DNA from: an uncultured Bacteroidales bacterium
GTDB taxonomy: Bacteria > Bacteroidota > Bacteroidia > Bacteroidales > Muribaculaceae
Reading direction: 5' to 3'
DNA length: 64,000 nucleotides
Assembly (NCBI GenBank): GCA_947573135.1
Contig: CANPDU010000014.1
Coordinates: forward strand, 1-64,000
Shown here: piece by piece, positions 18,497-27,414 of the stretch
Numbering within the stretch: the stretch's first letter is position 1
How the letters are laid out: each line of letters opens with the position of its first letter
Notes under the pieces: model-generated
Database searches by the model: none
Told to the model about the DNA's origin: nothing
What the model saw: only the letters and a program-made list of their open reading frames with translations
Made by a program: the position numbers and the translations under genes

Positions 18497-18925
18497 ATGG
18501 GAAAATTTATCCAGGAGTTTAAGGACTTCGCCATGAAAGGCAACGTGCTTGACATGGCTATCGGTGTAGTTGTCGGAGGTGCGTTCGGCAAGATTGTCAC
18601 ATCGCTTGTAAATGACATCATCATGCCAGGTGTAGGCGTGCTTACCGGAGGTCTGAATTTTACTGATTATAAGTTCGTTATCCAGAAAGGTGTGACCGAT
18701 GGTACGGAGGTTATCACACCCGAAGTGGCCATCACCTGGGGATCATTTGTGCAGACAGTGGTCGATTTTCTCATTATTGCATTCTGTATATTCTTGGCTG
18801 TCAAGGCTATCAACCAGCTTAAACGTAAGAAGGAAGAGCCGGCTCCGGCTGCTCCCGCGGGTCCGACACAGGAAGAACTTCTCACGCAGATCCGAGACCT
18901 GCTCAAAGAGCAGAACCGGAAGTGA
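18497..18925 (+). CDS. mscL: Large-conductance mechanosensitive channel
   Basis: 142 residues, the normal MscL length. It has the N-terminal amphipathic helix (MGKFIQEFKDFAMKGNVLD), the pore helix TM1 (MAIGVVVGGAFGKIVTSLVNDIIMP), the periplasmic loop, TM2 (VDFLIIAFCIFLAVKAI) and the cytoplasmic C-terminal helix (EELLTQIRDLLKEQ). The pentameric inner-membrane channel opens on hypo-osmotic shock. Its stop overlaps the GTG start of aroK (GTGA), indicating co-translation. Confidence 0.98.
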   Translation: MGKFIQEFKDFAMKGNVLDMAIGVVVGGAFGKIVTSLVNDIIMPGVGVLTGGLNFTDYKFVIQKGVTDGTEVITPEVAITWGSFVQTVVDFLIIAFCIFLAVKAINQLKRKKEEPAPAAPAGPTQEELLTQIRDLLKEQNRK

Positions 18926-19479
18926 ACGAACGGTGTGAGCGCGAGCGCCCTGTATTTCTGATCGGATATATGGCCTCTGGCAAGACCACTCTTGGCCGTG
19001 CGCTTGCCCGGGCCACGGGGCGCCGTTTTGTGGATCTTGACGAATATATTGAGTCACTGGCAGGCAAGACTGTGACTCAGATATTCGCCGATGACGGCGA
19101 GCCTGAATTCCGCCGGCTCGAATCCGAGGCTCTCGTGCGGCTGGCCGGCAATGGCAACGGGTCGTCTGTTATCATTGCGTGCGGCGGAGGCACACCCTGC
19201 TTCGGAGACAATATGTCTCTGATGAACGGCCGCGGTCTCACCGTGCTGCTTGAAGCTCCGCAGAGCGTGATAGTCAGACGTCTTGTGGCCGAGCGTTCAT
19301 CCCGGCCTCTTGTCGCGAAACTCGCTGCCGGAGGCGAACTCGAGCGCTTTGTCAGCGAAAACATCGCGCGACGCGCGCCCTACTACAATCGGGCTGCCGC
19401 AAGCTTCGACAGTTCGAAGCTTGAATCTGAAGAAGAGATAGCAGAAAGCGTGAGACTCTTTATTGATAAATATCTTTAA
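18922..19479 (+). CDS. aroK: Shikimate kinase
   Basis: 185 residues. It begins at GTG overlapping the mscL stop. The Walker A motif MASGKTT (residues about 17-24), the shikimate-binding RFVDLDEYIE and EFRRLESEAL segments, and the ACGGGTP loop are all present. It phosphorylates shikimate at O3 in aromatic amino acid synthesis, in the cytosol. The lid contains SSRPLVAKL. Coupling to mscL is positional only. An alanine-dehydrogenase-like gene follows 22 nt downstream. Confidence 0.95.
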   Translation: MNERCERERPVFLIGYMASGKTTLGRALARATGRRFVDLDEYIESLAGKTVTQIFADDGEPEFRRLESEALVRLAGNGNGSSVIIACGGGTPCFGDNMSLMNGRGLTVLLEAPQSVIVRRLVAERSSRPLVAKLAAGGELERFVSENIARRAPYYNRAAASFDSSKLESEEEIAESVRLFIDKYL

Positions 19480-19501
19480 CCTCATAACTATGTAGAAAAA
19501 T

Positions 19502-20677
19502 ATGAACGCACCAACACCGCTCGAACAGCTTGTAAAGAAGTCGGTTGTGCCACGCTCGGCGACAATAGGTCTTCCGGCGTCACAGTCTCCCTCGGAACGA
19601 CGGTTTCCTATGACTCCCGAAGCCGCTGCAATGCTTGTCGACAGAGGTTTCACGGTCAAGATGGAAAGTGGTGCGGCGATGTCGATTCATTTCTCTGACG
19701 AGGTATACAGCCGTCACGGCGTTAAAATAGTTGACCGCGCCGAGGCTTTTCGCTGCGATATGGTCGTATATCTGCCCGCTGTCAGTGACGCAGATGCTAA
19801 CCGGCTGAAACATGGTGCGTTTCTGTTTGGTTTCGCCCACGCCGAAAGCCGCTCTCCGCGCGCTCTCAAAATTTTGCTGCAGAAATCTGTGACAGCCGTG
19901 GCTCTCGACGCGATCTCCGATGACTCCGGCAAGCATCCTTTTGCCGACATACTCCGTGAGATCGACGGACGGGCTGCAGTGGCTATCGCGTCATCCTTAC
20001 TTGCCGATTCTGTCCACGGCAAAGGCATACTGCTGGGCGGAATCGCGGGTGTCGTACCGTGCGAGCTTACAATAATCGGCGCCGATCTGGCAGCGATGGC
20101 TGCCGCCCGGTCGGCGCTCGGACTCGGCGCCGTGGTGAGACTGTTTGACAACGACATCTATCGTCTGCGCGAGGCAAGCGAGGCTATAGGCCGCGGAGTC
20201 ATAGCGTCGGCTCTTCATCCCCGGGTGCTGAAATCGGCTCTGCGGACAGCCGACATAGTGATCGGCTGTTCGTTGAAACGGCATTTCGAAATATCGTCAG
20301 ATGATGTCGATGAAATGAAACGCGGAGTGATAACATTTGATCTTGACCGGTTGTCGGCGGCCATGTTTCCGTCGATGCCTGCGGTCGATCTGGCACTCGC
20401 TTCACCCTGTGACAACGCTCCCGACGTTGTCCAGCGCGTGTGTTATGTCAATGCCGGAAGCGCTGTGCCCCGCACTGCGGCCATGGCACTCAGCAACACG
20501 CTGCTGACGTTGTTTGACGACATCGTGGCGTGTGACTCCGCTCTCAATGCAGTCAGGCTGATGCCGGGTCTGAGATGTGCGGCTTATACATTCCTCGGCA
20601 AACCCGTTAATCCTGATGTGGCAAAGTCTCTTGGCATGAGGGCGGTCGATATCAATCTATTGTTACAGTTCTCCTGA
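19502..20677 (+). CDS. Alanine-dehydrogenase-like protein, active site altered
   Basis: 391 residues aligning by eye with alanine dehydrogenase / PntA-type folds. The N-terminal part has SERRFPMTPEAAAMLVDRGF (conserved Arg in the ERR position) and LFGFAHAE at the usual TYLHLA site (His kept). The Rossmann part has GKGILLGGIAGVVPCELTIIG and LRTADIVIG. At the usual substrate lysine (KVKEP) the sequence reads VVYLPAV, so the lysine appears lost. It may be a diverged oxidoreductase rather than a true alanine dehydrogenase. It lies between aroK and rnhA, and rnhA starts 8 nt after its stop. Confidence 0.75.
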   Translation: MNAPTPLEQLVKKSVVPRSATIGLPASQSPSERRFPMTPEAAAMLVDRGFTVKMESGAAMSIHFSDEVYSRHGVKIVDRAEAFRCDMVVYLPAVSDADANRLKHGAFLFGFAHAESRSPRALKILLQKSVTAVALDAISDDSGKHPFADILREIDGRAAVAIASSLLADSVHGKGILLGGIAGVVPCELTIIGADLAAMAAARSALGLGAVVRLFDNDIYRLREASEAIGRGVIASALHPRVLKSALRTADIVIGCSLKRHFEISSDDVDEMKRGVITFDLDRLSAAMFPSMPAVDLALASPCDNAPDVVQRVCYVNAGSAVPRTAAMALSNTLLTLFDDIVACDSALNAVRLMPGLRCAAYTFLGKPVNPDVAKSLGMRAVDINLLLQFS

Positions 20678-20685
20678 AAAAACAT

Positions 20686-21333
20686 ATGGCAATTACTAAG
20701 CGTAAATTTTACGTTGTCTGGGAAGGTCGTGCTCCCGGGGTCTATGACTCGTGGGAAGAATGCGAGGCGCAGATCAGCGGCTATCCCGGCGCGAGATATA
20801 AGGGTTTCGGTTCGCAGGCAGATGCAGTTGCGGCTTTTCGTGGCGACGGCAGTAATGAGCTTGAGCTATTCAGGCTGATCGGCTCGAAAACGCGCGACAT
20901 TGTCAATTACTCGGCATTTCCTGAAATAAGACTCGATGCGATTGCTGTCGACGGAGCGTGTGCGAAAAATCCCGGCCCTATGGAATATCGCGGCGTGTCG
21001 GTGGCGACAGGCGAGGAAATTTTTCATATGGGACCGCTGGCCGGAGGTACAAACAATATCGGGGAATATATAGCTCTGATTCATGCCGCATCGTTACTGG
21101 CGCGTCGCGGCGACCTCACTACGCCAATCTACACAGACTCGCGCACAGCACTGTCATGGGTGCGCCGCGGCAAATCCAACACAACGGTCAAACCGACGGC
21201 CGAGAATGCAAAAGTGATAGAATTGTTGCGCCGCGCCGACGCATGGCTTGCCGCAAACAGGATTCATAATCCCATACTGAAGTGGGACACTGAGAAGTGG
21301 GGTGAAATTCCGGCTGACTTCGGCCGAAAGTGA
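20686..21333 (+). CDS. rnhA: Ribonuclease H1 with viroplasmin-like domain
   Basis: 215 residues. Residues about 5-50 form the N-terminal hybrid-binding domain (KFYVVWEGRAPGVYDSWEECEAQ). The catalytic domain spans about 80-215, with acidic residues in AVDGACAKNPG, NNIGEYIAL and IYTDSRTAL and a C-terminal Asp in DTEKWGEIP. It degrades the RNA strand of RNA-DNA hybrids. The ogt stop codon lies immediately after its own, on the opposite strand (convergent, no gap). Confidence 0.95.
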   Translation: MAITKRKFYVVWEGRAPGVYDSWEECEAQISGYPGARYKGFGSQADAVAAFRGDGSNELELFRLIGSKTRDIVNYSAFPEIRLDAIAVDGACAKNPGPMEYRGVSVATGEEIFHMGPLAGGTNNIGEYIALIHAASLLARRGDLTTPIYTDSRTALSWVRRGKSNTTVKPTAENAKVIELLRRADAWLAANRIHNPILKWDTEKWGEIPADFGRK

Positions 21334-21846
21334 TCAGCGTAGCTGCCGCTCGAGATCGAGAAGGAATTTTTTTGCTTCAAGGCCTCCGGCATATCCCGTC
21401 AGAGACCCTGATGCGCCGATAATGCGGTGACAGGGAATGAAAATCGACAACGGATTGTCGCCTATGGCTGATGCGACGGCTCTGACTGCCTCAGGTCGTC
21501 CGATCCGCCGGGCAATATCTGCATAACTCGCCGTCTCTCCGAACGGCACCGACAGCAATTCATGCCAGACAATGTGGCGGAAGTCGGAGCCGGCAAATAT
21601 CAGAGGACAGTCGAAAGTCTGTCTTTTGCCCGAAAAATATTCGTCGAGTTCGCAGGCTGCCAGTGAGGTGACTTCACACGGCTCATTAACTATCTCAGCG
21701 TTAAAATCTTGTTGCAGCCGCCGGTCAACGAGTGACCGGCGTGCCGGCAGATCCCAGTCACAGAGGCAGAGTGATCCGTTGACGGCGCCAAGCACGAGAT
21801 TACCGCAGGGCGACGTATACTTTGTCACATAAATTTTATTCAGCAT
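21334..21846 (-). CDS. ogt: Methylated-DNA-protein-cysteine methyltransferase
   Basis: 170 residues. The active-site motif IFIPCHRIIGASGSLTGYAGG is intact, as is the DNA-binding helix (TASYADIARRIGRPEAVRAVASAIG). It transfers O6-methyl groups from guanine to its own cysteine, repairing alkylated DNA. It is the last gene of a minus-strand operon, and its start overlaps the acyltransferase stop by 7 nt. Confidence 0.95.
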   Translation of the reverse strand: MLNKIYVTKYTSPCGNLVLGAVNGSLCLCDWDLPARRSLVDRRLQQDFNAEIVNEPCEVTSLAACELDEYFSGKRQTFDCPLIFAGSDFRHIVWHELLSVPFGETASYADIARRIGRPEAVRAVASAIGDNPLSIFIPCHRIIGASGSLTGYAGGLEAKKFLLDLERQLR

Positions 21847-22871
21847 AGAATTTTTTTGATTTTGGGCTCGATTAACCTGTGGTAGACCGTCGCGATCATT
21901 GCGGTAACCGCCACAACGGCGACAAACCGTGCGGGCTCAGGGAGTGTTATGCCTGATAATGCTGCCGCCTTGCCAAAACTGCCGATCACAAGCACATGAG
22001 TCATATAGAACCCGAAACTTATTGACCCGAAAGCTACTGCCGGACGAAGCCGGAGCAGACGGGTGACAACTCCTCCATTTCCGTCAGTGACACTGAACAT
22101 CAGTATAAGCATAGCCATCACAGCCCACCAGTAGGATGACAGAGCATAGCAACCGGCGATGTCCGGATAATAAATGATCATTGCCGTAAATGCGGCGACG
22201 GCCGAAAGTTCGATAAGCGATTTTATCGTAAACCCGAGACGGTCGGAAATCATTGACTTGAGACAGGAGAATTGTCGGGATGCGAACAGACGGTAGAGAA
22301 GCATTCCGATGCAGAAATCGATCAGGCGCGCGAGCGGATTGACATAGATTATGGCCGTCTCCAGATCTGCAGGTATGAGATGTGTCGTCGCGACATAGCC
22401 GGCTGCGACAGCGGCAAAGGCAATTATAGAATTACGGCTGCATCCGAAGCCGCATTTCAGCAGCAACGGAAACATGAGGTAAAAGAACAGCGCGTCGGAG
22501 ATAAACCAGCTTACGGCGTTGTAAGAGAAATAGAATGATGATGACGGGATCCAGCTCTGCGTAGCCGTCAGATTGGCCGCCGCGGTGAGCGGGTCGAAAT
22601 AATGGTAGAGAAACACCGCCCAAATGAAACACAGCAAGTGGAGAGGGTAAATTTTGAACAGTCGGCGAGACATGAATGTGCGGAACCCGAGATCATGATG
22701 ACTTAAACGGTCGCTGTAGCCTGCCGACAGCACGAAACCGCTGAGCATAATGAAAAATGCCACGCCGCAGTCGCCTCCGCAAGGTAATATCACATCTGGA
22801 CCGATCTTGTAATGAGACAACAGGATCAGTAGGGCAAAGATGCCGCGGAGAGACTGTAGTGATTTTATCAT
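21840..22871 (-). CDS. Acyltransferase family 3 membrane protein
   Basis: 343 residues with about ten membrane segments. It carries the family hallmarks: SLRGIFALLILLSHY at the start with the His of the catalytic RxxH-like region, CGVAFFIMLSGFVLSAGY, and SRRLFKIYPLHLL. Such integral enzymes O-acylate surface polysaccharides or lipids; the substrate is unknown. Its ATG overlaps the previous stop by 4 nt, so it is translationally coupled to the rRNA methyltransferase gene. Confidence 0.9.
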   Translation of the reverse strand: MIKSLQSLRGIFALLILLSHYKIGPDVILPCGGDCGVAFFIMLSGFVLSAGYSDRLSHHDLGFRTFMSRRLFKIYPLHLLCFIWAVFLYHYFDPLTAAANLTATQSWIPSSSFYFSYNAVSWFISDALFFYLMFPLLLKCGFGCSRNSIIAFAAVAAGYVATTHLIPADLETAIIYVNPLARLIDFCIGMLLYRLFASRQFSCLKSMISDRLGFTIKSLIELSAVAAFTAMIIYYPDIAGCYALSSYWWAVMAMLILMFSVTDGNGGVVTRLLRLRPAVAFGSISFGFYMTHVLVIGSFGKAAALSGITLPEPARFVAVVAVTAMIATVYHRLIEPKIKKILC

Positions 22872-24262
22872 CGCTGCATGACGATTGCCGGCTTTTCAGC
22901 CGGAATTTCTGTAGAGATTATTCTCCATGCAGCCGGATAGAGATTGTTGGCCCGGTTGCCGAGATTTTTGACAAAACCGAGAGGCGAACAGCCGCAGGTA
23001 AGCAAGACATACCCTTTGGGGGCATCGACGGCCATGCTTTCGCGGCGCAGATACGACAGAGCCGACTGATAGTCAAGTTCTACAGCCGGGAATGCACTTC
23101 TTTCAAGCGCCGCTGACAGAGCGAGGGACTGGAGCGGAATTATGTCGCGGCCTTTGATAGTTGCGGCGGCGACGCCGGCCGAGATGACATCGAGCGCCGA
23201 TGCGGCATCAGTTATCCAGCGTGAGTGACTTTCGGGAAGTGCTAAAATTTTCTCGTCTGTTCTGACGAGCCGGTAATCACCCGTGAGCCATTTTGAGATC
23301 GGCTGACATTCTGCCCCTGCCTTTGAGAAAGCCGTCAGCGGCTTTTTTGCCGGTCTGGGTTTTACCGTCTCTCGGTCTCCGTCTTTACGGATTACGCTCA
23401 TAAAAAGACCTTCTCCCCGGATCCGGCCGGGAATGAAACGGTAGCAATAAAGATCGCTGTCAATTGCCGGAGCAATTCCTCTGAAATCGAGCAGTCCGAC
23501 GTCGACTGTACTCCCTCCCAATTCGTTGCAGATATATTCGACCATTTCTTCGTTTTCGTGACGGTTGAATGTACAGGTGCTGTAGATCATATATCCTCCC
23601 GGACGCAACGCCTCCCAGAGATTTCCGACGATCTCGCGCTGACGGGCGACGCATTCGGACACCAGAGCAGGAGACCATTGGGCGACGGCTTCGCTGTCTT
23701 TTCTCATCATGCCCTCGCCGGAGCAGGGCACATCGGCCGCGACGATGTCGAAGCATTCACGCAGAGCGGTGAAGCGGTGTGTGTCGCCGCGCGTCACCAT
23801 CACTTCTGGCGAGCCCCACTTTGCGATATTCTCCAACAAAACAGCTGCACGCTTGTAATCATATTCGTTGGCAACGACGAGCGAGCCTGACGGAAGCGAG
23901 GCAATGGCTGCAGTGGTTTTGCCTCCCGGCGCAGCACATGCGTCGAGATATTTCATCGGCCGCGGATCTTCGGCCGTTATAGCCTTTATAGCATGGGTTA
24001 TCGCCATAGACGATGCGTCCTGGACGTAGTATAGTCCCTGATGCAGCGCAGGATCGAGAGTGAACTGCGGGCGCCGGTCGAGATAAAACCCCGTGTCGCA
24101 CCACGCCACGCGGTCGGCACCGTCAGGAATCAGCGCACCTTTGAGGTGATTGACTCTGACGCTTGTCTCGGGCGACGAGGTTGATAGTGTTTCAATCAGC
24201 CCCGACAGACAGGGCGCGCCGTAAGATTCTATTTCTTCGATAAAAGCTCGCGGAAGTGTCAT
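22868..24262 (-). CDS. RsmF/Nop2-type rRNA (cytosine-C5) methyltransferase
   Basis: 464 residues. The SAM-binding core (about 80-290) has the motifs YLDACAAPGGKTTA, VVANEYDYKRAAVL, the catalytic Cys motif DVPCSGEGMMRK and a second Cys in YSTCTFNRHENEEMVE. The C-terminal part resembles the RNA-binding domain of RsmF (YVLLTCGCSPLGFVKNLGNRANNLYP). It probably methylates a cytosine in 16S rRNA. It sits in a chain of overlapping minus-strand genes. Confidence 0.93.
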   Translation of the reverse strand: MTLPRAFIEEIESYGAPCLSGLIETLSTSSPETSVRVNHLKGALIPDGADRVAWCDTGFYLDRRPQFTLDPALHQGLYYVQDASSMAITHAIKAITAEDPRPMKYLDACAAPGGKTTAAIASLPSGSLVVANEYDYKRAAVLLENIAKWGSPEVMVTRGDTHRFTALRECFDIVAADVPCSGEGMMRKDSEAVAQWSPALVSECVARQREIVGNLWEALRPGGYMIYSTCTFNRHENEEMVEYICNELGGSTVDVGLLDFRGIAPAIDSDLYCYRFIPGRIRGEGLFMSVIRKDGDRETVKPRPAKKPLTAFSKAGAECQPISKWLTGDYRLVRTDEKILALPESHSRWITDAASALDVISAGVAAATIKGRDIIPLQSLALSAALERSAFPAVELDYQSALSYLRRESMAVDAPKGYVLLTCGCSPLGFVKNLGNRANNLYPAAWRIISTEIPAEKPAIVMQR

Positions 24263-24990
24263 TGCAGTCGATAGTTAAGCAGATTTTCGACTTCTTTTTG
24301 CAGATAGGGCAGGCTGACGCAGTAGTGGCGGGGCATGTCGGGATGGAATACTCCCAGAAACGCGCGTCTCACGTCAATGCCGTAATGCTCTGCGAGTATG
24401 AAGCGATAGATGCTTACCTGAAGGGCGTAGTGGTTGAATGTCGTGTCGGCTATAAAATGGAGCGGATAGCGGCCTGTGCGTCTGTAGGAATTGTCGATTA
24501 CGTGGCCGTCGGCGTCGACTACTTTGGTCGAGCGTTTCCAGTCGTAGATCGAGAAGCTCCCGTCATCCTCAAGCGCGAGAAAATCGAGCGTACCGGCTAT
24601 TTTGTAGCGCTCGCTGAAGATGCGCCATTCGGTGCGGTAAGGAGTCAGCGGGCGCTCGGCCGCAAAGCGCAGAAAGCGGGCGAAAGTCGCGTCGGCGAGA
24701 GCGTCGGCGTCGTGCGGCTGGCCGAGGTAGTGGCGCTCGATGCGGTCGTGCATCAGAGTGCCGAGATTGCGGGCTTCTTTGCCTTTCGCTTCCCATTCAT
24801 CAATAAGGCTCTGAGGATTCTCCGGCCGTTTTTTTGCGGCCCATGCTGCGGCGTCGAACTTTGCGAAGCAGTTTTCGACGACAGTCGTGACAGATTCGAA
24901 CTCTTCGTCGCCGAAGATATATACATGTCGCGACGGATCGAAAGCTATCAACCCGTCGCGGCTGTGTGAATGATCGTCGTTGAAAATCAT
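24259..24990 (-). CDS. PD-(D/E)XK nuclease family protein
   Basis: 243 residues. The nuclease core is visible: LGTLMHDRIERHY (His and Glu of motif I region), TEWRIFSERYKIAGTLDFLAL (Asp of motif II) and SIYDWKRS (the D-x-K motif), followed by YPLHFIADTTFNHYALQVSIYRFIL (the QxxxY motif). This arrangement is the RecB/Cas4/exonuclease-like branch of the superfamily. It starts 12 nt after the dehydrogenase gene and overlaps the methyltransferase start by 4 nt. The role is likely DNA processing or repair; the partner is unknown. Confidence 0.85.
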   Translation of the reverse strand: MIFNDDHSHSRDGLIAFDPSRHVYIFGDEEFESVTTVVENCFAKFDAAAWAAKKRPENPQSLIDEWEAKGKEARNLGTLMHDRIERHYLGQPHDADALADATFARFLRFAAERPLTPYRTEWRIFSERYKIAGTLDFLALEDDGSFSIYDWKRSTKVVDADGHVIDNSYRRTGRYPLHFIADTTFNHYALQVSIYRFILAEHYGIDVRRAFLGVFHPDMPRHYCVSLPYLQKEVENLLNYRLQ

Positions 24991-25002
24991 CCGTTGCGGC
25001 GA

Positions 25003-26214
25003 TCAGTTGTCGATGCGTTCCACTTCGAGGTCGCCGTTGAAGATTTCATGCCATGGGAGACCCTGTTTTGCCACTTCGGTGAGGAATGGATCCGGATCGA
25101 ACTCTTCGACGTTATGCACGCCCGGTTTCACCCATTTGCCGGTTAGGAACATCATCGCTCCGGTCATGGCCGGAACGCCGGTTGTGTAGCTGACCGCCTG
25201 CATGCCGGTCTCTTTGTAGGCCTCTTCGTGCGAGCAGTTGTTATAGATGTAATAGGTCATCGGTTTGCCCTCTTTGTCTTTGCCGGAGATGCGGCAGCCG
25301 ATCGAAGTCTCGCCGTGGTAGTTCTTGCCGAGATCCTGAGGATTAGGCAGCACGGCTTTAAGGAACTGCAGCGGCACGATCTTCACACCGTTGTAGTCCA
25401 CTTCGTCGATACGGGCCATGCCTATATCCTGAATCACGCGCAGGTGAGTCAGATATTCTTGGCCGAATGTCATCCAGAAACGTGCGCGTTTGATTGTCGG
25501 ATAGTTCTGGACGAGAGATTCGAGTTCTTCGTGATAGAGCAGATAGGAGTCGCGCGGACCGATATTGGGGTATGTGAGATCCATGTGTACTTCAAGCGGC
25601 TTGGTAGTGATCCATTTGCCGTCGCGGTAGTAGCGGCCGTTCTGGGTGATCTCGCGGATGTTGATTTCCGGATTGAAGTTGGTGGCGAATGCTTTGCCGT
25701 GGTTGCCGGCGTTGCAGTCGACGATGTCGAGATACTCCATCTCGCTGAAATAGTGCTTTGCAGCGTAGGCGGTGAATACGCCTGACACTCCGGGGTCGAA
25801 GCCGCAGCCGAGTATCGCTGTCAGTCCGGCTTTTTCGAAGCGTTCGCGATAGGCCCACTGCCATGAGTATTCGAAGTGAGCGACGTCCTTGGGCTCGTAG
25901 TTGGCGGTATCGAGATAGTTGACGCCGCATTCGAGACACGCGTCCATGATAGTGAGATCCTGATAGGGCAGGGCGACGTTGATGACTATGTCGGGTTTAT
26001 GCTTTTTGAAAAGCTCGACAAGCTGTGGCACAGAGTCTGCGTCGACCGAATCGGTGGTTATGTTTGGTGCGCCGATAGCCTTGGCTACAGCGTCGCATTT
26101 TGATTTCGTGCGCGATGCCAGAACTATTTCGTTGAACACTTGTGGGTTCTGCGCACATTTGTGCGCCACGACAGTGCCGACTCCGCCGGCTCCGATGATG
26201 ATAACTTTAGCCAT
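25003..26214 (-). CDS. Carboxynorspermidine/saccharopine dehydrogenase-like enzyme
   Basis: 403 residues. The N-terminal Rossmann motif is MAKVIIIGAGGVGTVVAHKCA, followed by the family segments LECGVNYLDTANYE and LGCGFDPGVSGVF. The length and the KTKSKCDAVAKAI-like region fit carboxynorspermidine (carboxyspermidine) dehydrogenase, which in gut Bacteroidales reduces the Schiff base of aspartate semialdehyde with putrescine or diaminopropane on the way to spermidine or norspermidine. The partner decarboxylase gene is not in the window. It lies 3 nt after the flippase gene. Confidence 0.88.
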   Translation of the reverse strand: MAKVIIIGAGGVGTVVAHKCAQNPQVFNEIVLASRTKSKCDAVAKAIGAPNITTDSVDADSVPQLVELFKKHKPDIVINVALPYQDLTIMDACLECGVNYLDTANYEPKDVAHFEYSWQWAYRERFEKAGLTAILGCGFDPGVSGVFTAYAAKHYFSEMEYLDIVDCNAGNHGKAFATNFNPEINIREITQNGRYYRDGKWITTKPLEVHMDLTYPNIGPRDSYLLYHEELESLVQNYPTIKRARFWMTFGQEYLTHLRVIQDIGMARIDEVDYNGVKIVPLQFLKAVLPNPQDLGKNYHGETSIGCRISGKDKEGKPMTYYIYNNCSHEEAYKETGMQAVSYTTGVPAMTGAMMFLTGKWVKPGVHNVEEFDPDPFLTEVAKQGLPWHEIFNGDLEVERIDN

Positions 26215-26217
26215 TTC

Positions 26218-27291
26218 TTATTTCGTTGTTTTTTGTTTTGTGTCGTTATGTATAACGGTTTTCGATGCCTTTTTACGGCGTCGGTCTGCGGCTATCATTA
26301 TAAAAGTGAATATGCCGAGAATGATCTGCATCAGGGTCTGCGATGCAAGCACTACATTAGCGAACGCTCCGGAGTTGGACGTGTCGACTCCGTAGATGCC
26401 GAGTGCGAATATGATAGACCACTGCCAGGGGCCGATGCCGCCGTTTGACGGGACGCCCATCGAGATGCTTGAGAGGGCAAACGCTACGAGAGCCACAGTC
26501 AGGCCATGGTCGTGCAGTGCGCCGGTCGTTGACGGGAAGGCAAGAAAGGCGATGAGCAGCTGGGTGAAATAACAGCCCCACAGACATGCTGTCCACAGCA
26601 GCCAGCGGCCTTTGCCGGGCATAGTCGTGATAACGGCGAAGCCTTGCCACAGTTCCTTGAATGCGCGTTGGATTTTACTGACAGTTTTGTTTTGGGTTTT
26701 GTGTCTGAGAAACCACCATAGCGCGGCTATCATAGCTATGGCTGCTCCCCACAGCCATGGAGACATCAGAATGTGTCTGATCGAACTGAATGTCTCTACA
26801 TTGTCGCTAAGATATGTCGATATGGCTCCTGATGCGAGGACAAAGGTCAGCAATGTGATCAGACCGACAGTGATCGTGTCGGCGAGACGTTCGGCTACCA
26901 TCGATCCGAAGACAGCAGTGAAAGGAGCGTCCTGACGCTGGGCTACATATCCCGACCTCCATACCTCGCCGAGACGTGGAAACACAAGGTTGACGGCATA
27001 GGTGCCGAACATGCTCAGCACCAGATAGAACAGCGGCATTCTGATGCCGAGAGCCTGAAGCTGTATGCTCCATCTGAGTGCCCGGAAAAGATATGAGAAC
27101 AGCGACAGACCCAGCGCGGCCGCGATCCATCGGAAGTCGCAGTCGCGTCTGACTATCTCGATCATCTCTTTAAAATCGATGCCGGTAAACAGCAGATAGC
27201 ATAGTCCGACACTGATGATCAGCGGGATTATGTATTTCAGGAGATCGGCGATTACGCGACGCCGCTTGGTTGGAGTTTCGTTTGCGTTCAC
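26218..27291 (-). CDS. LPG-synthase-TM / UPF0104 flippase-like membrane protein
   Basis: 357 residues with about eight membrane segments and a positively charged start (TPTKRRRVIADLLKYIIPLIISVGLCYLL). It has the family pattern LFSYLFRALRWSIQLQALG, NLVFPRLGEVWRSGYVAQRQDAPF (R-x-G-E motif) and GVPSNGGIGPWQWSIIFALGIYG. Relatives include AglD-like proteins and the membrane half of MprF; they are thought to move lipids or glycolipids across the membrane. It is the first gene of the six-gene minus-strand operon, with a TAAATTTG promoter element upstream. Confidence 0.88.
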   Translation of the reverse strand: MNANETPTKRRRVIADLLKYIIPLIISVGLCYLLFTGIDFKEMIEIVRRDCDFRWIAAALGLSLFSYLFRALRWSIQLQALGIRMPLFYLVLSMFGTYAVNLVFPRLGEVWRSGYVAQRQDAPFTAVFGSMVAERLADTITVGLITLLTFVLASGAISTYLSDNVETFSSIRHILMSPWLWGAAIAMIAALWWFLRHKTQNKTVSKIQRAFKELWQGFAVITTMPGKGRWLLWTACLWGCYFTQLLIAFLAFPSTTGALHDHGLTVALVAFALSSISMGVPSNGGIGPWQWSIIFALGIYGVDTSNSGAFANVVLASQTLMQIILGIFTFIMIAADRRRKKASKTVIHNDTKQKTTK

Positions 27292-27326
27292 TTGCCTTAT
27301 GGTGTTTTATACCGGGTTAGTCGCCA

Positions 27327-27334
27327 CAAATTTA
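27327..27334 (-). promoter_or_regulatory. -7 element of the flippase-to-ogt operon
   Basis: TAAATTTG on the minus strand lies 35 nt before the flippase start codon. No clear -33 TTTG is seen at the expected distance. Confidence 0.6.
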
Positions 27335-27414
27335 GCGAAAAAAACCTGAAGTTTGAATTTCGGATGCTTAAATACCTCAAAAATACCAGTAATCAAGAAC
27401 AAAAAGACGCACAC

